Origin: Aureispira sp. CCB-E
Lineage (GTDB): Bacteria > Bacteroidota > Bacteroidia > Chitinophagales > Saprospiraceae
NCBI RefSeq assembly: GCF_031326345.1
Contig: NZ_CP133671.1
Location: 744,001-808,000, forward strand
Direction of reading: 5' to 3'
Length of the DNA: 64,000 nt
Under the pieces are notes generated by a model that searched no databases, was not told the DNA's origin, and saw only the letters and a program-made list of their open reading frames with translations. The position numbers and the translations under genes are program-made. Shown piece after piece: positions 25,169-34,440 of the stretch (the first letter of the stretch is position 1; each line of letters begins with the position of its first letter).

Positions 25169-26182
25169 TTATTGAAACCATTTACTTTTACGGTATGTAA
25201 TAAAAAATTCAAGTATCAAAAGCCCTAAAGCAATCGCTACGAAAATCTGAAAATAAGATTCATAAACATCAAATTCTTGTTGCTCAAATTCTGTTTTTTC
25301 TAGTTTTGCCATTTTGTTGACTAATTTGGCAATAATTAAATCTGGGTTAGAATTGGCTTTGTAAAAATTTCCACCACCACTTAGGGCAATTTTTTTGATC
25401 AAATCTGTGTTCATTTTACTTTGAACAATTTGCCCGTCTTTGTCCAATTGAAACTGTGCATAGCCTGCATCTTTAATCGGAATTGGTGCACCAGATTCAG
25501 TGCCAACACCAACAACAAAAGTAGTGACCCCATTCGTTTTGGCTTCTTTGGCAGTTTCTACGGCATTTAACTCATGGTTTTCACCATCTGTAATGACAAT
25601 CAAGGCACGTTGTTTTTTTTGTTCTTCTTTACGTCCCAATTCTACCACCATATCAATAGCAGACTCAATAGCCGTACCTTGTGTGATATCTAACTTAGGA
25701 CTAGCGGTTTGTACAAAAAGTTGTGCGGCGGCGTAATCCGTTGTTAGAGGCATTTGCAAGTAAGGGTGTCCTGCAAATAGAATCAATCCAACTCGATCTC
25801 CTCGTACTGCTTTGACCAATTTTTGGGCAAATTGACGAGCACGTTCCATCCGATTTGGTTTGACATCTTCTGCCCACATACTTCTAGAAATATCCATTGC
25901 AATAAATATATCGACCCCTTCTCTTTTGACGGATTGGGTTTTATTACCCATTCTTGGATTGGCCATTGCTACCACCAAAAATGCCATAGCAAGCATAAGG
26001 ATACCAAATTTTAGAGGTCCCTTGATACGAGAAATATTAGGAGCAAGTCGTTCCAATCCTATCAGTGCCCCGAAGTGTTCTCTAAGTTGATTGTTGTGTA
26101 GCGTAATGCCTACAAACAATGCAATGAGTACAGGAATACAGAGTAGTAAATAAAAATAATTGGGTTGCTCAAAATGTAACAT
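25169..26182 (-). CDS. VWA-domain membrane protein, BatB-like
   Basis: Inner-membrane protein of 337 residues of the Bacteroides aerotolerance type. Two N-terminal membrane helices (about 8-26 and 55-75) precede a von Willebrand A domain. The MIDAS motif is MDISRSM near residue 95, and TDGENHE lies near 198. One C-terminal helix (FQIFVAIALGLLILEFFI) follows at about 308-328. Ten bases separate it from the BatA-like gene upstream. Bat proteins are linked to oxygen and stress tolerance and envelope integrity; the molecular action is not settled. BatB versus BatA naming rests on gene order. Confidence 0.85.
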   Translation of the reverse strand: MLHFEQPNYFYLLLCIPVLIALFVGITLHNNQLREHFGALIGLERLAPNISRIKGPLKFGILMLAMAFLVVAMANPRMGNKTQSVKREGVDIFIAMDISRSMWAEDVKPNRMERARQFAQKLVKAVRGDRVGLILFAGHPYLQMPLTTDYAAAQLFVQTASPKLDITQGTAIESAIDMVVELGRKEEQKKQRALIVITDGENHELNAVETAKEAKTNGVTTFVVGVGTESGAPIPIKDAGYAQFQLDKDGQIVQSKMNTDLIKKIALSGGGNFYKANSNPDLIIAKLVNKMAKLEKTEFEQQEFDVYESYFQIFVAIALGLLILEFFITYRKSKWFQ

Positions 26183-26192
26183 AGGTACTGTT

Positions 26193-27197
26193 TTAGCGAA
26201 CGATAGTTTTAAACAAAGTATTAGCTAGTAGAACTTGAATTAACAGGCAGCAAATGGCTAGCAATACAAATAAATGATATTTTTCTTGATAATTTCTTAT
26301 TGTTGTCGTTTCTATTTTAGTGCGCTCTAACAAATCAATTTTACTATAAATAGCTTTCAATTGTTCCATATCTTGTGCTCTAAAGTATTCTCCTCCTGTT
26401 TCTTTGGCAATTCGTTGCAAGAGCTTTTCATCAATTTGTACTTGCTGCCAACCATAAATAAAACGCCCATTAGGATGTTGTCCAACAGGAACTTGAGCTT
26501 GTCCCTTGGTGCCGACTCCAATGGTATATACTTTTATGCCTAATTTTTTGGCAGCATCAGCAGCCTGCATAGGAGAAGCATATCCCGCATTATTTTCTCC
26601 ATCTGTCAAGAGAATAATTATCTTTGATTTAGCGTCACTATCCTTTAATCGTTTGCTAGCGTTAGCCAATCCCATTCCGATAGCCGTCCCATTTTCAATC
26701 AAACCACACTCTAATGTCGATAAGAACGATTGTAAAATATTATGATCTGTTGTTAAGGGACATTGAGTAAAACTCTCTCCTGCAAAAACAACCAAACCAA
26801 TACGATCGTGCTTGCGCTGTTCCACAAAATCTGCGGCTACTTTTTTAGAAGCCTCTAAACGGTCAGGTTCAAAGTCCTTTGCTAGCATCGAAACGGAAAC
26901 ATCCAAAGCCAACATAATATCAATACCTTCTGCATTGACATTCTCTTTTTTTAACACGACTTGCGGACGAGCTAAGGCAATGATCAAGGCTGTAATAGCC
27001 AATAATTGCAGTCCTTGAAGAACTGGGCGAGCCTTTACTTTCCAGTTTTGTGCAGCAGCAATACCTTGGGTTGATGACAGCCGTACATCGGCAACATACT
27101 CATCTTGCTTTTTATAATACCACCAAGCCATCAATGGGACTAAGATCAATAGACCTAACAAATAGGGATTGGCAAATTCTATTCCTCCAAATGACAT
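26193..27197 (-). CDS. VWA-domain membrane protein, BatA-like
   Basis: Inner-membrane protein of 334 residues. The start IEFANPYLLGLLILVPLMAWWY and a second helix at about 55-75 are typical of BatA. The VWA domain carries the MIDAS motif LDVSVSM near residue 97 and TDGENNAGYASP near 198. A C-terminal membrane helix ends the protein. It probably faces the periplasm and pairs with the BatB-like protein encoded 10 bases downstream. Four bases separate it from the BatD-like gene upstream. Confidence 0.87.
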   Translation of the reverse strand: MSFGGIEFANPYLLGLLILVPLMAWWYYKKQDEYVADVRLSSTQGIAAAQNWKVKARPVLQGLQLLAITALIIALARPQVVLKKENVNAEGIDIMLALDVSVSMLAKDFEPDRLEASKKVAADFVEQRKHDRIGLVVFAGESFTQCPLTTDHNILQSFLSTLECGLIENGTAIGMGLANASKRLKDSDAKSKIIILLTDGENNAGYASPMQAADAAKKLGIKVYTIGVGTKGQAQVPVGQHPNGRFIYGWQQVQIDEKLLQRIAKETGGEYFRAQDMEQLKAIYSKIDLLERTKIETTTIRNYQEKYHLFVLLAICCLLIQVLLANTLFKTIVR

Positions 27198-27201
27198 ATA
27201 A

Positions 27202-28173
27202 TTAATTCGTTTGTGTTTCTACAGGTTGTTCTGCTTCTTCTGCTAATTTTATTTGTACAGATTCAATTAGTTCAAAACCAAAGCTCAAGGCTTTTTGGTT
27301 GGCAATATCTAAGGGTGAGGCTTTGGCAAATTTAATTAAATTTGCGTGTCTTAAAACGGTTTCAAATTCCTCGTAAAGAGAAGCCTTGAGTAAGCGGTGT
27401 TGCTTTATTTTAGGCAAAAACTCACTCACAGGGCGCTCTAATGCCTTAATGTCAAAGCGATTATTGCAATAATTTCTCAATATAAAAGAAATGCGAGTAT
27501 GAAATTCTTGGTACCGTTTTTGGGCTATCAAGTCGCTTTGTTGCAAGGATTCTAATTGTTGTAAAGCAATTTCTTCTGGCGTTTTTGGAACAATGGCTCT
27601 TGCCCTATTTTTGTATTGAACAAAGGCATAAAAAGCTAAAAATGCTAGCAGTAAAATGCACAAGGCAATAACAACAGGGTGCTTAAAAAAGGCATATAGC
27701 TGATCCAAAAAATTGGGAGATTCTGCCAGTATTGTTTTTATATCTGCGACGTAAGTGCTATCGCCCGTTACTTGTGGTGCAATAACCTTCAGCATTAAGC
27801 TAGAAGATTCGAACTCTACTAAGGCACCATTTTTTTTGTAAGCAAACTTAAGAGCGGGAATTTGGTACGAGCCTGGTTCCCATGCTGTTAGGGTGAATTT
27901 TTGTTTGTAGGTATAGTTCGGATTTCCTTTGATAAGTTCTTGCTCTTGTTGGCTAATAATTTCTAACTTTTCTTTTTCTAGGATTTCATCGACTAGTGGA
28001 AATGTAGGATTATAACCCGCAGGAATATTAACAATCAATTCCATCGAAATTTGATCTCCAATCAAAAAAGATGTACTATCCATAAATATATTTGCCTGTC
28101 CCTTATCTTGGGCAACAAGTCCCAAAGAACAGCTAAATAAGAATAACAGTAAAAAGAAATAATGTTTTAACAT
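27202..28173 (-). CDS. BatD-like / DUF4381-like membrane protein
   Basis: 323 residues with a signal peptide (ending LGLVAQ), a periplasmic beta-rich domain (about 22-150: FLIGDQISMELIVNIPAGYNPTFP, TAWEPGSYQIPALKF), one transmembrane helix (about 167-187) and a cytoplasmic helical tail. The tail (EEIALQQLESLQQ, YQEFHTRISFILRNYCNNRF, ALERPVSEFL) resembles DUF4381-type proteins of MoxR/VWA operons. It thus joins features of BatD and DUF4381. Its position between DUF58 and BatA genes is canonical, and spacing is two and four bases. It likely docks the VWA proteins at the membrane. Confidence 0.78.
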   Translation of the reverse strand: MLKHYFFLLLFLFSCSLGLVAQDKGQANIFMDSTSFLIGDQISMELIVNIPAGYNPTFPLVDEILEKEKLEIISQQEQELIKGNPNYTYKQKFTLTAWEPGSYQIPALKFAYKKNGALVEFESSSLMLKVIAPQVTGDSTYVADIKTILAESPNFLDQLYAFFKHPVVIALCILLLAFLAFYAFVQYKNRARAIVPKTPEEIALQQLESLQQSDLIAQKRYQEFHTRISFILRNYCNNRFDIKALERPVSEFLPKIKQHRLLKASLYEEFETVLRHANLIKFAKASPLDIANQKALSFGFELIESVQIKLAEEAEQPVETQTN

Positions 28174-28175
28174 CT

Positions 28176-29045
28176 TTAATTGCGTCGTTCTTTAAAGAAT
28201 TTGATTAAAATACTCAAATAAGGCGCATTGGTAGCAACACTCATAACATCAGCATTGTTGCGCAAAAAAGTTTTTTTGAAATAAGTTAAGTTGTTATCAT
28301 ACCACTGATTGTATTGTTCCCTAACCTTTTTGGAGGAAGTATCAATCCAGTTGGTTTGTCCTGTCTCAGCATCTACTGTTGGTAATAAACCTACATTGGG
28401 CATACGAACCTCCAAAGGATCGTACAGATGAATGCCAATGGTATCGTGCCGATTAGCAGCCAATTTGATGGCATTATCATATTCTTGACACATAAAATCA
28501 GATAGGACAAAAGCCGTGCAGCGTTTGGTGATAATATTGGTTAAATATTTTAAAGGTTCGTTAAGGTTCGTCTTGGCTTGACTAGGCTTGGCATAAATCA
28601 TATCTCTGAGAATACGCATGATATGCGGTTTTCCCTTTTTGGGAGGAATAAACTTCTCTACTTTATCAGAAAAGAAAATAGCCCCCACCTTGTCGTTGTT
28701 GGCACTTGCCGAGAATGCTAGAGTAGCTGCAATTTCTGTGGCAATTTCCATTTTACTCTGTTGTGTAGTTCCAAAAAATGAAGACCCACTAATATCAATT
28801 AAGAGCATAAAAGTCAGTTCTCGTTCTTCTTCAAACACTTTAACATAGGGTTCGTTGGTTCGAGCAGTAACATTCCAGTCAATATTGCGAACATCATCCC
28901 CGTATTGATATTGACGAACTTCGCTAAAAGACATACCTCGTCCCTTGAATCTTGTTTTGTAAGTACCCGAAAATACTTGGTTTGACAAGCCCCTTGTTTT
29001 GAGTTCTATTTTGCGAACTTTTTTTAATAATTCTGTTATCGTCAT
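28176..29045 (-). CDS. DUF58-domain protein (MoxR-associated)
   Basis: Cytoplasmic protein of 289 residues. The DUF58 signature YQYGDDVRNIDWNVTARTNEPYVKVFEEERELT lies at about 47-80 in segments. A VWA-like fold follows with the MIDAS-type DISGSSFF near residue 90. DUF58 proteins are regular partners of MoxR ATPases, and the MoxR gene lies upstream in this operon. The role is presumed chaperone-like assembly or metal-linked activation; the client is unknown. Confidence 0.88.
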   Translation of the reverse strand: MTITELLKKVRKIELKTRGLSNQVFSGTYKTRFKGRGMSFSEVRQYQYGDDVRNIDWNVTARTNEPYVKVFEEERELTFMLLIDISGSSFFGTTQQSKMEIATEIAATLAFSASANNDKVGAIFFSDKVEKFIPPKKGKPHIMRILRDMIYAKPSQAKTNLNEPLKYLTNIITKRCTAFVLSDFMCQEYDNAIKLAANRHDTIGIHLYDPLEVRMPNVGLLPTVDAETGQTNWIDTSSKKVREQYNQWYDNNLTYFKKTFLRNNADVMSVATNAPYLSILIKFFKERRN

Positions 29046-29100
29046 AATCTATTTACCATTAGTCTGCCTAAAACGGACTATTTTAATTCACAATACATAT

Positions 29101-29775
29101 TTAAAATATAAAGAATAGAGCTACTATATTAATACCACCAATAATCAAAAAAGTTTGCAAAGAAGGATTGGCAATACTCTGCATACGAGCATCTAACAAT
29201 TCAAAGACATAATTAATGATATTGCTTTTTGCTGTTTCTTTGGAACTATTACCATCGTCATTTTTATAACGTTCTGTTGCTAGCTGAATCACATCGCTAA
29301 TAACTGTAAAAATAGCCAAACGATTTTTAATAAACGCTGGGATTTTATCTAAAAAAGAACCTGCTTCTTTCTGCACTTCTTCTTGTATATTGTTGTTGGT
29401 TGTAGGTACCGTATCGTCTTTAAGAATTTTGTTAAGAACCCTTCCAATTAAATTCCCCAAAACAGGGCGAATCAGTTCTTGATAAACCTGAAAAACAACT
29501 ACTTGTTGACCATAAGAATAAGCTGCATAACAATAACCTAAGGGAAATAATACAGCTAAAAATAGTAGGCTAATTAAAATAGTAGTAAAAGGTGCCACTG
29601 AAATGTTTCCAACCAAAAATACTACGGCTAAAACCCAATTTAGAAGCACTCCAGAACCAATTAGTAAAAGGACTGGTAAATGGGATAGTGCAGCTTTTAG
29701 AATAAGGAATGGATTTTTTTCTGCGGCTTCTAGTTTCTCCACTGCAATATTAACCTGTTCTATTTCGTCGGTCAT
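29101..29775 (-). CDS. Membrane protein of unknown function, copy 2 of tandem pair in the Bat operon
   Basis: 224 residues. Two strongly hydrophobic segments near 33-58 and 62-85 and a possible third at the C-terminus (LIIGGINIVALFFIF). Between them is a charged helical region (DDTVPTTNNNIQEEVQKEAGSFLDKIPAFIKNRL). It aligns with the protein encoded at 29966-30640 over its full length: the same 224 residues, the shared Y-C/V-Y-FAYSYG-type block, IRPV, QEV and a final F-xx-IGGIN/VGAAN-like end. I do not recognise the family. Gene position 55 bases before the DUF58 gene implies cotranscription with the MoxR/Bat genes. Confidence 0.7.
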   Translation of the reverse strand: MTDEIEQVNIAVEKLEAAEKNPFLILKAALSHLPVLLLIGSGVLLNWVLAVVFLVGNISVAPFTTILISLLFLAVLFPLGYCYAAYSYGQQVVVFQVYQELIRPVLGNLIGRVLNKILKDDTVPTTNNNIQEEVQKEAGSFLDKIPAFIKNRLAIFTVISDVIQLATERYKNDDGNSSKETAKSNIINYVFELLDARMQSIANPSLQTFLIIGGINIVALFFIF

Positions 29776-29857
29776 AATATTTTAGTTTTTTGATTCAATA
29801 GCTATTTAGAAACTTTATCGAATTTATAATTAATGAGTTATAGTTTTGTCTTAGGTG

Positions 29858-29903
29858 AAAAACTAAGCTTGCCGAGTTTGTTTGTGTTAGTAGCACAAAA
29901 GCC
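29858..29903. repeat. Dispersed repeat type A, copy 2
   Basis: Matches 4024-4069 in the same orientation at all but about four positions. It lies in the 190-base gap between the two tandem membrane-protein genes. The adjoining bases to 29951 (TAGTAGCAG...AGCTAACTA) belong to the same wider repeat vocabulary. Confidence 0.75.
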
Positions 29904-29965
29904 AGAGCCATGAACTTAGCTGAGGATACTACTTAGTAGCAGTGTAGCTAACTAATTACTATTGA

Positions 29966-30640
29966 TTAAAATAAAAAGTAAAAACAAACTAAATTGGCTG
30001 CCCCTACGATAAAAAATGGAATTAACGAAGGTTCCATCAATTCAGACACTTGCAAATCTAACGATTCAAAAAAGCTAGTCATCGCTTTTTGTTTAATAAC
30101 AGCTTTATCTGCTCCTGTTTGGCGTTGTGCTTTGACAATTTTTATAATATCTCCACTCGTGAAGAAAATCTGAAAATAAGCACGAATAAAGTCGGGTAGT
30201 TTTTCCAAAAAATGTTTTTTGCGTTCTTCTACTTCTTGAATAATGTTATTTTCATTGATACTGCCAGCCTCCTCAGGGTTATCTACTAGGAACTTATCCA
30301 AGGTTTTGCCAAAAACCTTGGCAGCAACTGGACGAATCCCTTCTTTATAAGCTTCCCAAAAAAGAACACTACGACCATAAGAGTAAGCAAAATAGACATA
30401 AATGATAGGAAAAATAGCAATCATTAAAATCAGACCTAAAATATACCAAAGCCAAGAGGTGCTGCTGAAGTAGCCAAATAAGAATATAAGTGCAGAAATC
30501 CAGTTGATTAGAAAACCTGCACCAATCATAAGCACAACAAAAAAAGAAGAAAGTGCTTTTTTGATTAATTGTATAGGGCTACTAAACTTATCTAATTGTT
30601 CAATTTCTTCAATTGATATCTCTTGGTTTGAATCGGACAT
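29966..30640 (-). CDS. Membrane protein of unknown function, copy 1 of tandem pair in the Bat operon
   Basis: 224 residues, paralogous to the product of 29101-29775. Hydrophobic segments near 33-52 and 58-82 and a hydrophobic C-terminus (FFIVGAANLVCFYFLF). The cytoplasmic-looking central region is charged (DNPEEAGSINENNIIQEVEERKKHF). It begins one base after the GNAT gene ends, so translational coupling is likely. The family is not recognised. Two copies kept at identical length suggest a heteromeric pair. The repeat-filled gap before copy 2 may have arisen by insertion. Confidence 0.7.
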   Translation of the reverse strand: MSDSNQEISIEEIEQLDKFSSPIQLIKKALSSFFVVLMIGAGFLINWISALIFLFGYFSSTSWLWYILGLILMIAIFPIIYVYFAYSYGRSVLFWEAYKEGIRPVAAKVFGKTLDKFLVDNPEEAGSINENNIIQEVEERKKHFLEKLPDFIRAYFQIFFTSGDIIKIVKAQRQTGADKAVIKQKAMTSFFESLDLQVSELMEPSLIPFFIVGAANLVCFYFLF

Positions 30641-31189
30641 TTATTTTACATTTTTATACATTTCAATGACATCGTGATATTGACCATCAGCCATTTTGAT
30701 TTCTGCGACTCGTCTTCCTTCTTCTTCAAAGCCCATTTTTTCATATAAATGAATGGCTCTCAAATTGGTTGCAAAGACTCCTAATTTTACCTTTTCGATA
30801 ACAGGATTGGCACTTGCCCATTTTAAAAGAACTTGAATCAAACAGGCTCCAATACCTTGGTCTCGGTATTCAGCTAAAACCCCCATTCCAAACTCTCCTG
30901 TATGCTCGATGCGTTTTCTGTATCCATTCCAAAAATCAATGGTTCCTACTAATTGACGATCTATTTCGGCAACAAAAATACACTTACCAATTGCTTCCGA
31001 AAAGTGCTGAATGCGTTTTAATTGCGCTTGCAAAGTCCCCGATGCTTCAAACTCTTCTAGCGAAGTCAATACTTGATCTGAGCTACCAAAAATTCGAGCT
31101 ACCAAATCATTTAGCGGGAGCGCATCTTGTAATGTCGCTTCTCGAACCAAAAGAGAGGTACCATTTTTTAGGATAAAAAGCTCACGCAT
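30641..31189 (-). CDS. GNAT-family N-acetyltransferase
   Basis: Acetyl-CoA-dependent N-acetyltransferase of 182 residues. The acceptor-side strands (IFVAEIDRQLVGTIDFW) precede the acetyl-CoA loop FGMGVLAEYRDQGIGACLIQVLLKWA (the Q-x-x-G-x-G/A type) near residues 97-122. The classic ending is VFATNLRAIHLYEKMGFEEEGRR. The substrate is unknown. It is placed nine bases after the MoxR gene and touches the next membrane-protein gene, so it is embedded in the Bat operon, where such an enzyme is not usual. Confidence 0.88.
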   Translation of the reverse strand: MRELFILKNGTSLLVREATLQDALPLNDLVARIFGSSDQVLTSLEEFEASGTLQAQLKRIQHFSEAIGKCIFVAEIDRQLVGTIDFWNGYRKRIEHTGEFGMGVLAEYRDQGIGACLIQVLLKWASANPVIEKVKLGVFATNLRAIHLYEKMGFEEEGRRVAEIKMADGQYHDVIEMYKNVK

Positions 31190-31198
31190 AATTACAGA

Positions 31199-32194
31199 TT
31201 AAGGAATTTGAACCGTATTTAATATTTTTTCTATAATTTGTTCTGTGGTTATACTTTCAGCCTGTGCTTCATAAGTTAAGCCAATTCTATGACGCAATAC
31301 ATCTTGAGCAATCGCACGAATATCCTCTGGAATGACAAAAGCTCTTTTGCGCATATAAGCATGTGCTTTGGCTGCTAAAGCCATGTTAATACTAGCACGA
31401 GGAGAGCCCCCAAAAGAAATTAGAGGAGCAATTTCACTCAAACCATGTTCGCTAGGTTCGCGAGTAGCAAAAACGATATCTAGAATATATTGCTCAATAC
31501 TTTCAGCCATATGGACTTTGCGGACGGTTTCCCTTGCCAATAAGATATCTTGAATAGTTGCCACAGGATTAATTTTCTCAAAACTACCTGCCATATTCAT
31601 TCGCATGATTGCACGTTCGTCCTCCTTATTAGGATAAGTAATTGATGCTTTTAGCATAAAACGGTCTGTTTGTGCCTCTGGCAAAGGATAGGTTCCTTCT
31701 TGTTCAATTGGATTTTGAGTTGCCAAGACCAAAAAAGGTTCTTGTAGTTTGTAGGAAATTTCTCCGATGGTTACTTGGCGTTCCTGCATGGCTTCCAATA
31801 GAGCTGATTGGACTTTGGCAGGAGCTCGGTTGATCTCGTCTGCCAAAATAAAGTTGGCAAAAATAGGTCCTTTGCGTACTGTAAAATCATTTTCAGCTTG
31901 ATTGTAAATCATCGTACCGATGATATCGGCAGGCAATAAGTCAGGTGTAAATTGTATGCGTTGAAAATCGGCACTAATAGCTTTCGACAAAGTATTAATA
32001 GCTAAGGTTTTTGCTAATCCAGGCAAACCTTCTAAAAGAATATGTCCTTGAGCTAACAATCCAATCATTAGACGTTCCAACATATATTGTTGACCAATGA
32101 TGACTTTATTGGTTTCAACAAGTAAGCGTTCTATGACTTGACTTTCTAGAGCGATTTGTTCTTGAAGTAATTGTATATCTGCTGAAGTTTGCAT
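31199..32194 (-). CDS. MoxR-family AAA+ ATPase
   Basis: AAA+ chaperone-like ATPase of 331 residues that heads the Bat operon. Walker A is GLPGLAKT near residue 56, Walker B ILADEINRAP near 117, sensor 1 ATQNPIEQEGTYPLPEAQ near 160 and the arginine-rich RFMLKASITYP follows; the lid domain (about 220-331) contains FGGSPRASINMALAAKA. Family members act with VWA-domain proteins to mature or insert metal cofactors or protein complexes. All the expected partners (DUF58, BatA, BatB) follow on the same strand. The 377-base upstream region is divergent from the next gene. Confidence 0.92.
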   Translation of the reverse strand: MQTSADIQLLQEQIALESQVIERLLVETNKVIIGQQYMLERLMIGLLAQGHILLEGLPGLAKTLAINTLSKAISADFQRIQFTPDLLPADIIGTMIYNQAENDFTVRKGPIFANFILADEINRAPAKVQSALLEAMQERQVTIGEISYKLQEPFLVLATQNPIEQEGTYPLPEAQTDRFMLKASITYPNKEDERAIMRMNMAGSFEKINPVATIQDILLARETVRKVHMAESIEQYILDIVFATREPSEHGLSEIAPLISFGGSPRASINMALAAKAHAYMRKRAFVIPEDIRAIAQDVLRHRIGLTYEAQAESITTEQIIEKILNTVQIP

Positions 32195-32571
32195 GTTCTT
32201 TAGTTCTATTTACGTTTTAAACAGTTGTTTGGTTTGACAAAATCAAGTCTATGACAAGACTTAAGTCAAATGGATTATAATTTTGATGTGAATGTAAGCT
32301 ATTGTTACGAAAGGTCTTAGCATTTAACATTCATTAACTGCGAATGTACGGATTTTATGAAAAAATAAAGACGTATTTTTCCTAAAAAGATTGTAAGTGC
32401 TAGCTTTAAGTTGGTTTAATTTTTGCTGATTATTACAGACCCCACTTTCCGTTAAAAAAGCAAATCTGTCCATCCAACTTTCTATTCTACCAAATTAAGA
32501 CTACTTTTAATTTATCATTTTGTTCTTTGAATGGTCAAAGAGCACATTATTTTTATCAGAAAACTAGAGTT
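32195..32571. other. Divergent intergenic region
   Basis: 377 bases between the MoxR gene and a divergent secreted-protein gene. It must carry the promoters of both, but no convincing TAnnTTTG box was found on either strand. Nothing else recognised. Confidence 0.4.
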
Positions 32572-33297
32572 ATGAGAAATTGCATCTTGTTATTAATCGT
32601 ACTAATGTTGGGGAGTAGTGTTAATGCTCAACGAGACGATATTGTACTAACAAAAGAAAAAAAAGAATTTGCCTTTAAATCTATTCAAGACCTGAAGGAA
32701 GGAGCTCTGGTTGTTCGTTTAAAAACCAATCAACGAAAAATTGAAATCTTGGAGCGGAATCTTCGGAATCCTAACTTGACAAAAGCACAACGTAGACGAC
32801 AGGAGGCTATACTAGAAGGTACTTTGAAAGTGCGAGATGATTTTAACAAGGCAATTGGGAACATGTTTAGAGACTCCTTTTCGTTTTGTCCTGTTTATCT
32901 TATGTACGATACTTGTAGCAAAGCTTTAAACCAAGGAGTTCGAGAAGGCCTGTTTTTGGGGGAGGATGGAAAGATAGATCCATCAATAAAAATTCAGGCA
33001 CCACATGTATTTATTGTAAATTATAAGAAGAGTGGCGCTGATTTTCCTTTTGATGTACTTCGAGTACGAAGATTAGAAGAAAAACTAGAAGAACCTTTTC
33101 CTTACTATGTAGCTTTGCGTGAATCTTGGATTAATCAGGTTAATAGCCCTAGAGCAGCTAGAGCAGTAGAACAGCTGAATCGTAAGTTTTATAGTTTTTA
33201 TAGTCGCGCCTTGGAGTATGAGAAAAAAATGGCAGAACGCGCCGCTAGAAATGCAGCCAATAAAGCTGCTGAGTCTGCTGCTAAATCAGAAGGGTAA
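32572..33297 (+). CDS. Secreted protein of unknown function
   Basis: 241 residues from the ATG at 32572, chosen because it opens a standard signal peptide (MRNCILLLIVLML..., cleavage after VNAQ); an upstream ATG at 32527 would add 15 charged residues. The mature protein is highly charged, with a helical segment (KIEILERNLRNPNLTKAQRRRQ), a central block with two cysteines (FCPVYLMYDTCS) and a helical Ala/Lys-rich tail (AERAARNAANKAAESAAK). It lacks a T9SS domain and a lipobox, so it is probably periplasmic. I do not recognise the family. Monocistronic, with a terminator downstream. Confidence 0.7.
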   Translation: MRNCILLLIVLMLGSSVNAQRDDIVLTKEKKEFAFKSIQDLKEGALVVRLKTNQRKIEILERNLRNPNLTKAQRRRQEAILEGTLKVRDDFNKAIGNMFRDSFSFCPVYLMYDTCSKALNQGVREGLFLGEDGKIDPSIKIQAPHVFIVNYKKSGADFPFDVLRVRRLEEKLEEPFPYYVALRESWINQVNSPRAARAVEQLNRKFYSFYSRALEYEKKMAERAARNAANKAAESAAKSEG

Positions 33298-33325
33298 ACA
33301 CGATTTCGAATAGTGTAAAAGGTAT

Positions 33326-33361
33326 AAAAAAGTCATCCTAAAATTTGGGGGATGACTTTTT
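33326..33361 (+). terminator. Terminator after the secreted hypothetical gene
   Basis: AAAAAAGTCATCC pairs with GGATGACTTTTT, followed by more T. It lies 29 bases after the stop codon. Confidence 0.85.
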
Positions 33362-33596
33362 GGTTTTTAGATTTATTGCCCTTGTTTAGGAATCCCATAG
33401 GTTTCGATGTTAATGAATAACTTTATGGCTATTTTTTAGCATTCCTTTATAGACTTTTTAGCCTGTATGCTTAATAAAAAATAGCTGCTTGTATGAGGAA
33501 GTTCTAATAGTTGTTTGTGGGATTAATCCAAAAAATTAATATCATTACTGAAATACCTTCAGCATTAATCTTTGAATCATAGTATAGACAAGTAAA

Positions 33597-34418
33597 ATGA
33601 TACCAAATCAATACAAAAAGATAAGTATTTTAGGGAGCGGATGGCTAGGAAAACCCTTGTCAGATGAATTGGAGCAATTAGGCTACGTTGTCAATTGTTC
33701 TACTGCCTCGGATGAAAATTATCAACGTTTGAAAAAGTTAGGCAAAAACATTTTTCAGATTAAGGTTCGAAGTGGAAAAGTAGAGGGGATGGTCGAAAAG
33801 TTTTTAGAGGCAGATATTTTGATTGTTAATATTACTCCAAATCGAGATGAATTAGATCAAGAGCAATTTGCAAGTTTACGCCCTTTGATAGAGCAATCTG
33901 ACATTCAAAAAGTTTTGCTGATTAGTTCTACTTCCGTTTATCCAAATATTAATAGAAGGGTGTCAGAAGATGAAAAAAGTGAAAATAAAACACATTATTT
34001 ATATCGTAGTGAACAGTTCTTGAAGGAGAGCCAATATTTTGAAACGACCGTTGTTCGAATGGCAGGATTGATAGGAGGTGAGCGGCATCCTGGTCGTTTT
34101 TTTGCCAAAAAAGGGCATATTAAAAATGCAAGTACTCCAATCAACTTAATTCATCGAATAGATTGTATTAAGATAATAACTGAATTGATTGAGCAAGATG
34201 TATGGGGAGATGTGTTTAATGCTTGTTCAGACGAGCACCCTTTAAAGAAAGACTTTTATCCATTGGCTGCAAAGTCTATCGGTTTATCCCCTCCAACAGT
34301 AGAGGCAGAAAAAGGAGATTTTAAAATTATTGACAATCAAAAGCTCAAAGAACGTTTGAACATAACCCTTGAATATCCTGATGTAATGCTTTTATTAAAA
34401 GATGGAGCATGGATTTAA
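33597..34418 (+). CDS. NAD(P)-binding epimerase-like protein (YeeZ-type extended SDR)
   Basis: 273 residues with an N-terminal Rossmann motif (SILGSGWLGKPLS, near 9-21) and an extended-SDR layout resembling E. coli YeeZ. A catalytic-type SSTSVY near 110-116 is followed by YLYRSEQFL near 131-140 in place of the usual YxxxK, so catalysis by the standard triad is doubtful. The ending has the HRIDCIKIITELIE and VFNACSDEHP blocks of nucleotide-sugar epimerase relatives. Substrate unknown. It converges on the DUF4292 gene with a 22-base gap. Confidence 0.78.
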   Translation: MIPNQYKKISILGSGWLGKPLSDELEQLGYVVNCSTASDENYQRLKKLGKNIFQIKVRSGKVEGMVEKFLEADILIVNITPNRDELDQEQFASLRPLIEQSDIQKVLLISSTSVYPNINRRVSEDEKSENKTHYLYRSEQFLKESQYFETTVVRMAGLIGGERHPGRFFAKKGHIKNASTPINLIHRIDCIKIITELIEQDVWGDVFNACSDEHPLKKDFYPLAAKSIGLSPPTVEAEKGDFKIIDNQKLKERLNITLEYPDVMLLLKDGAWI

Positions 34419-34440
34419 GTTTAATAAGTAGCAATGAGGA

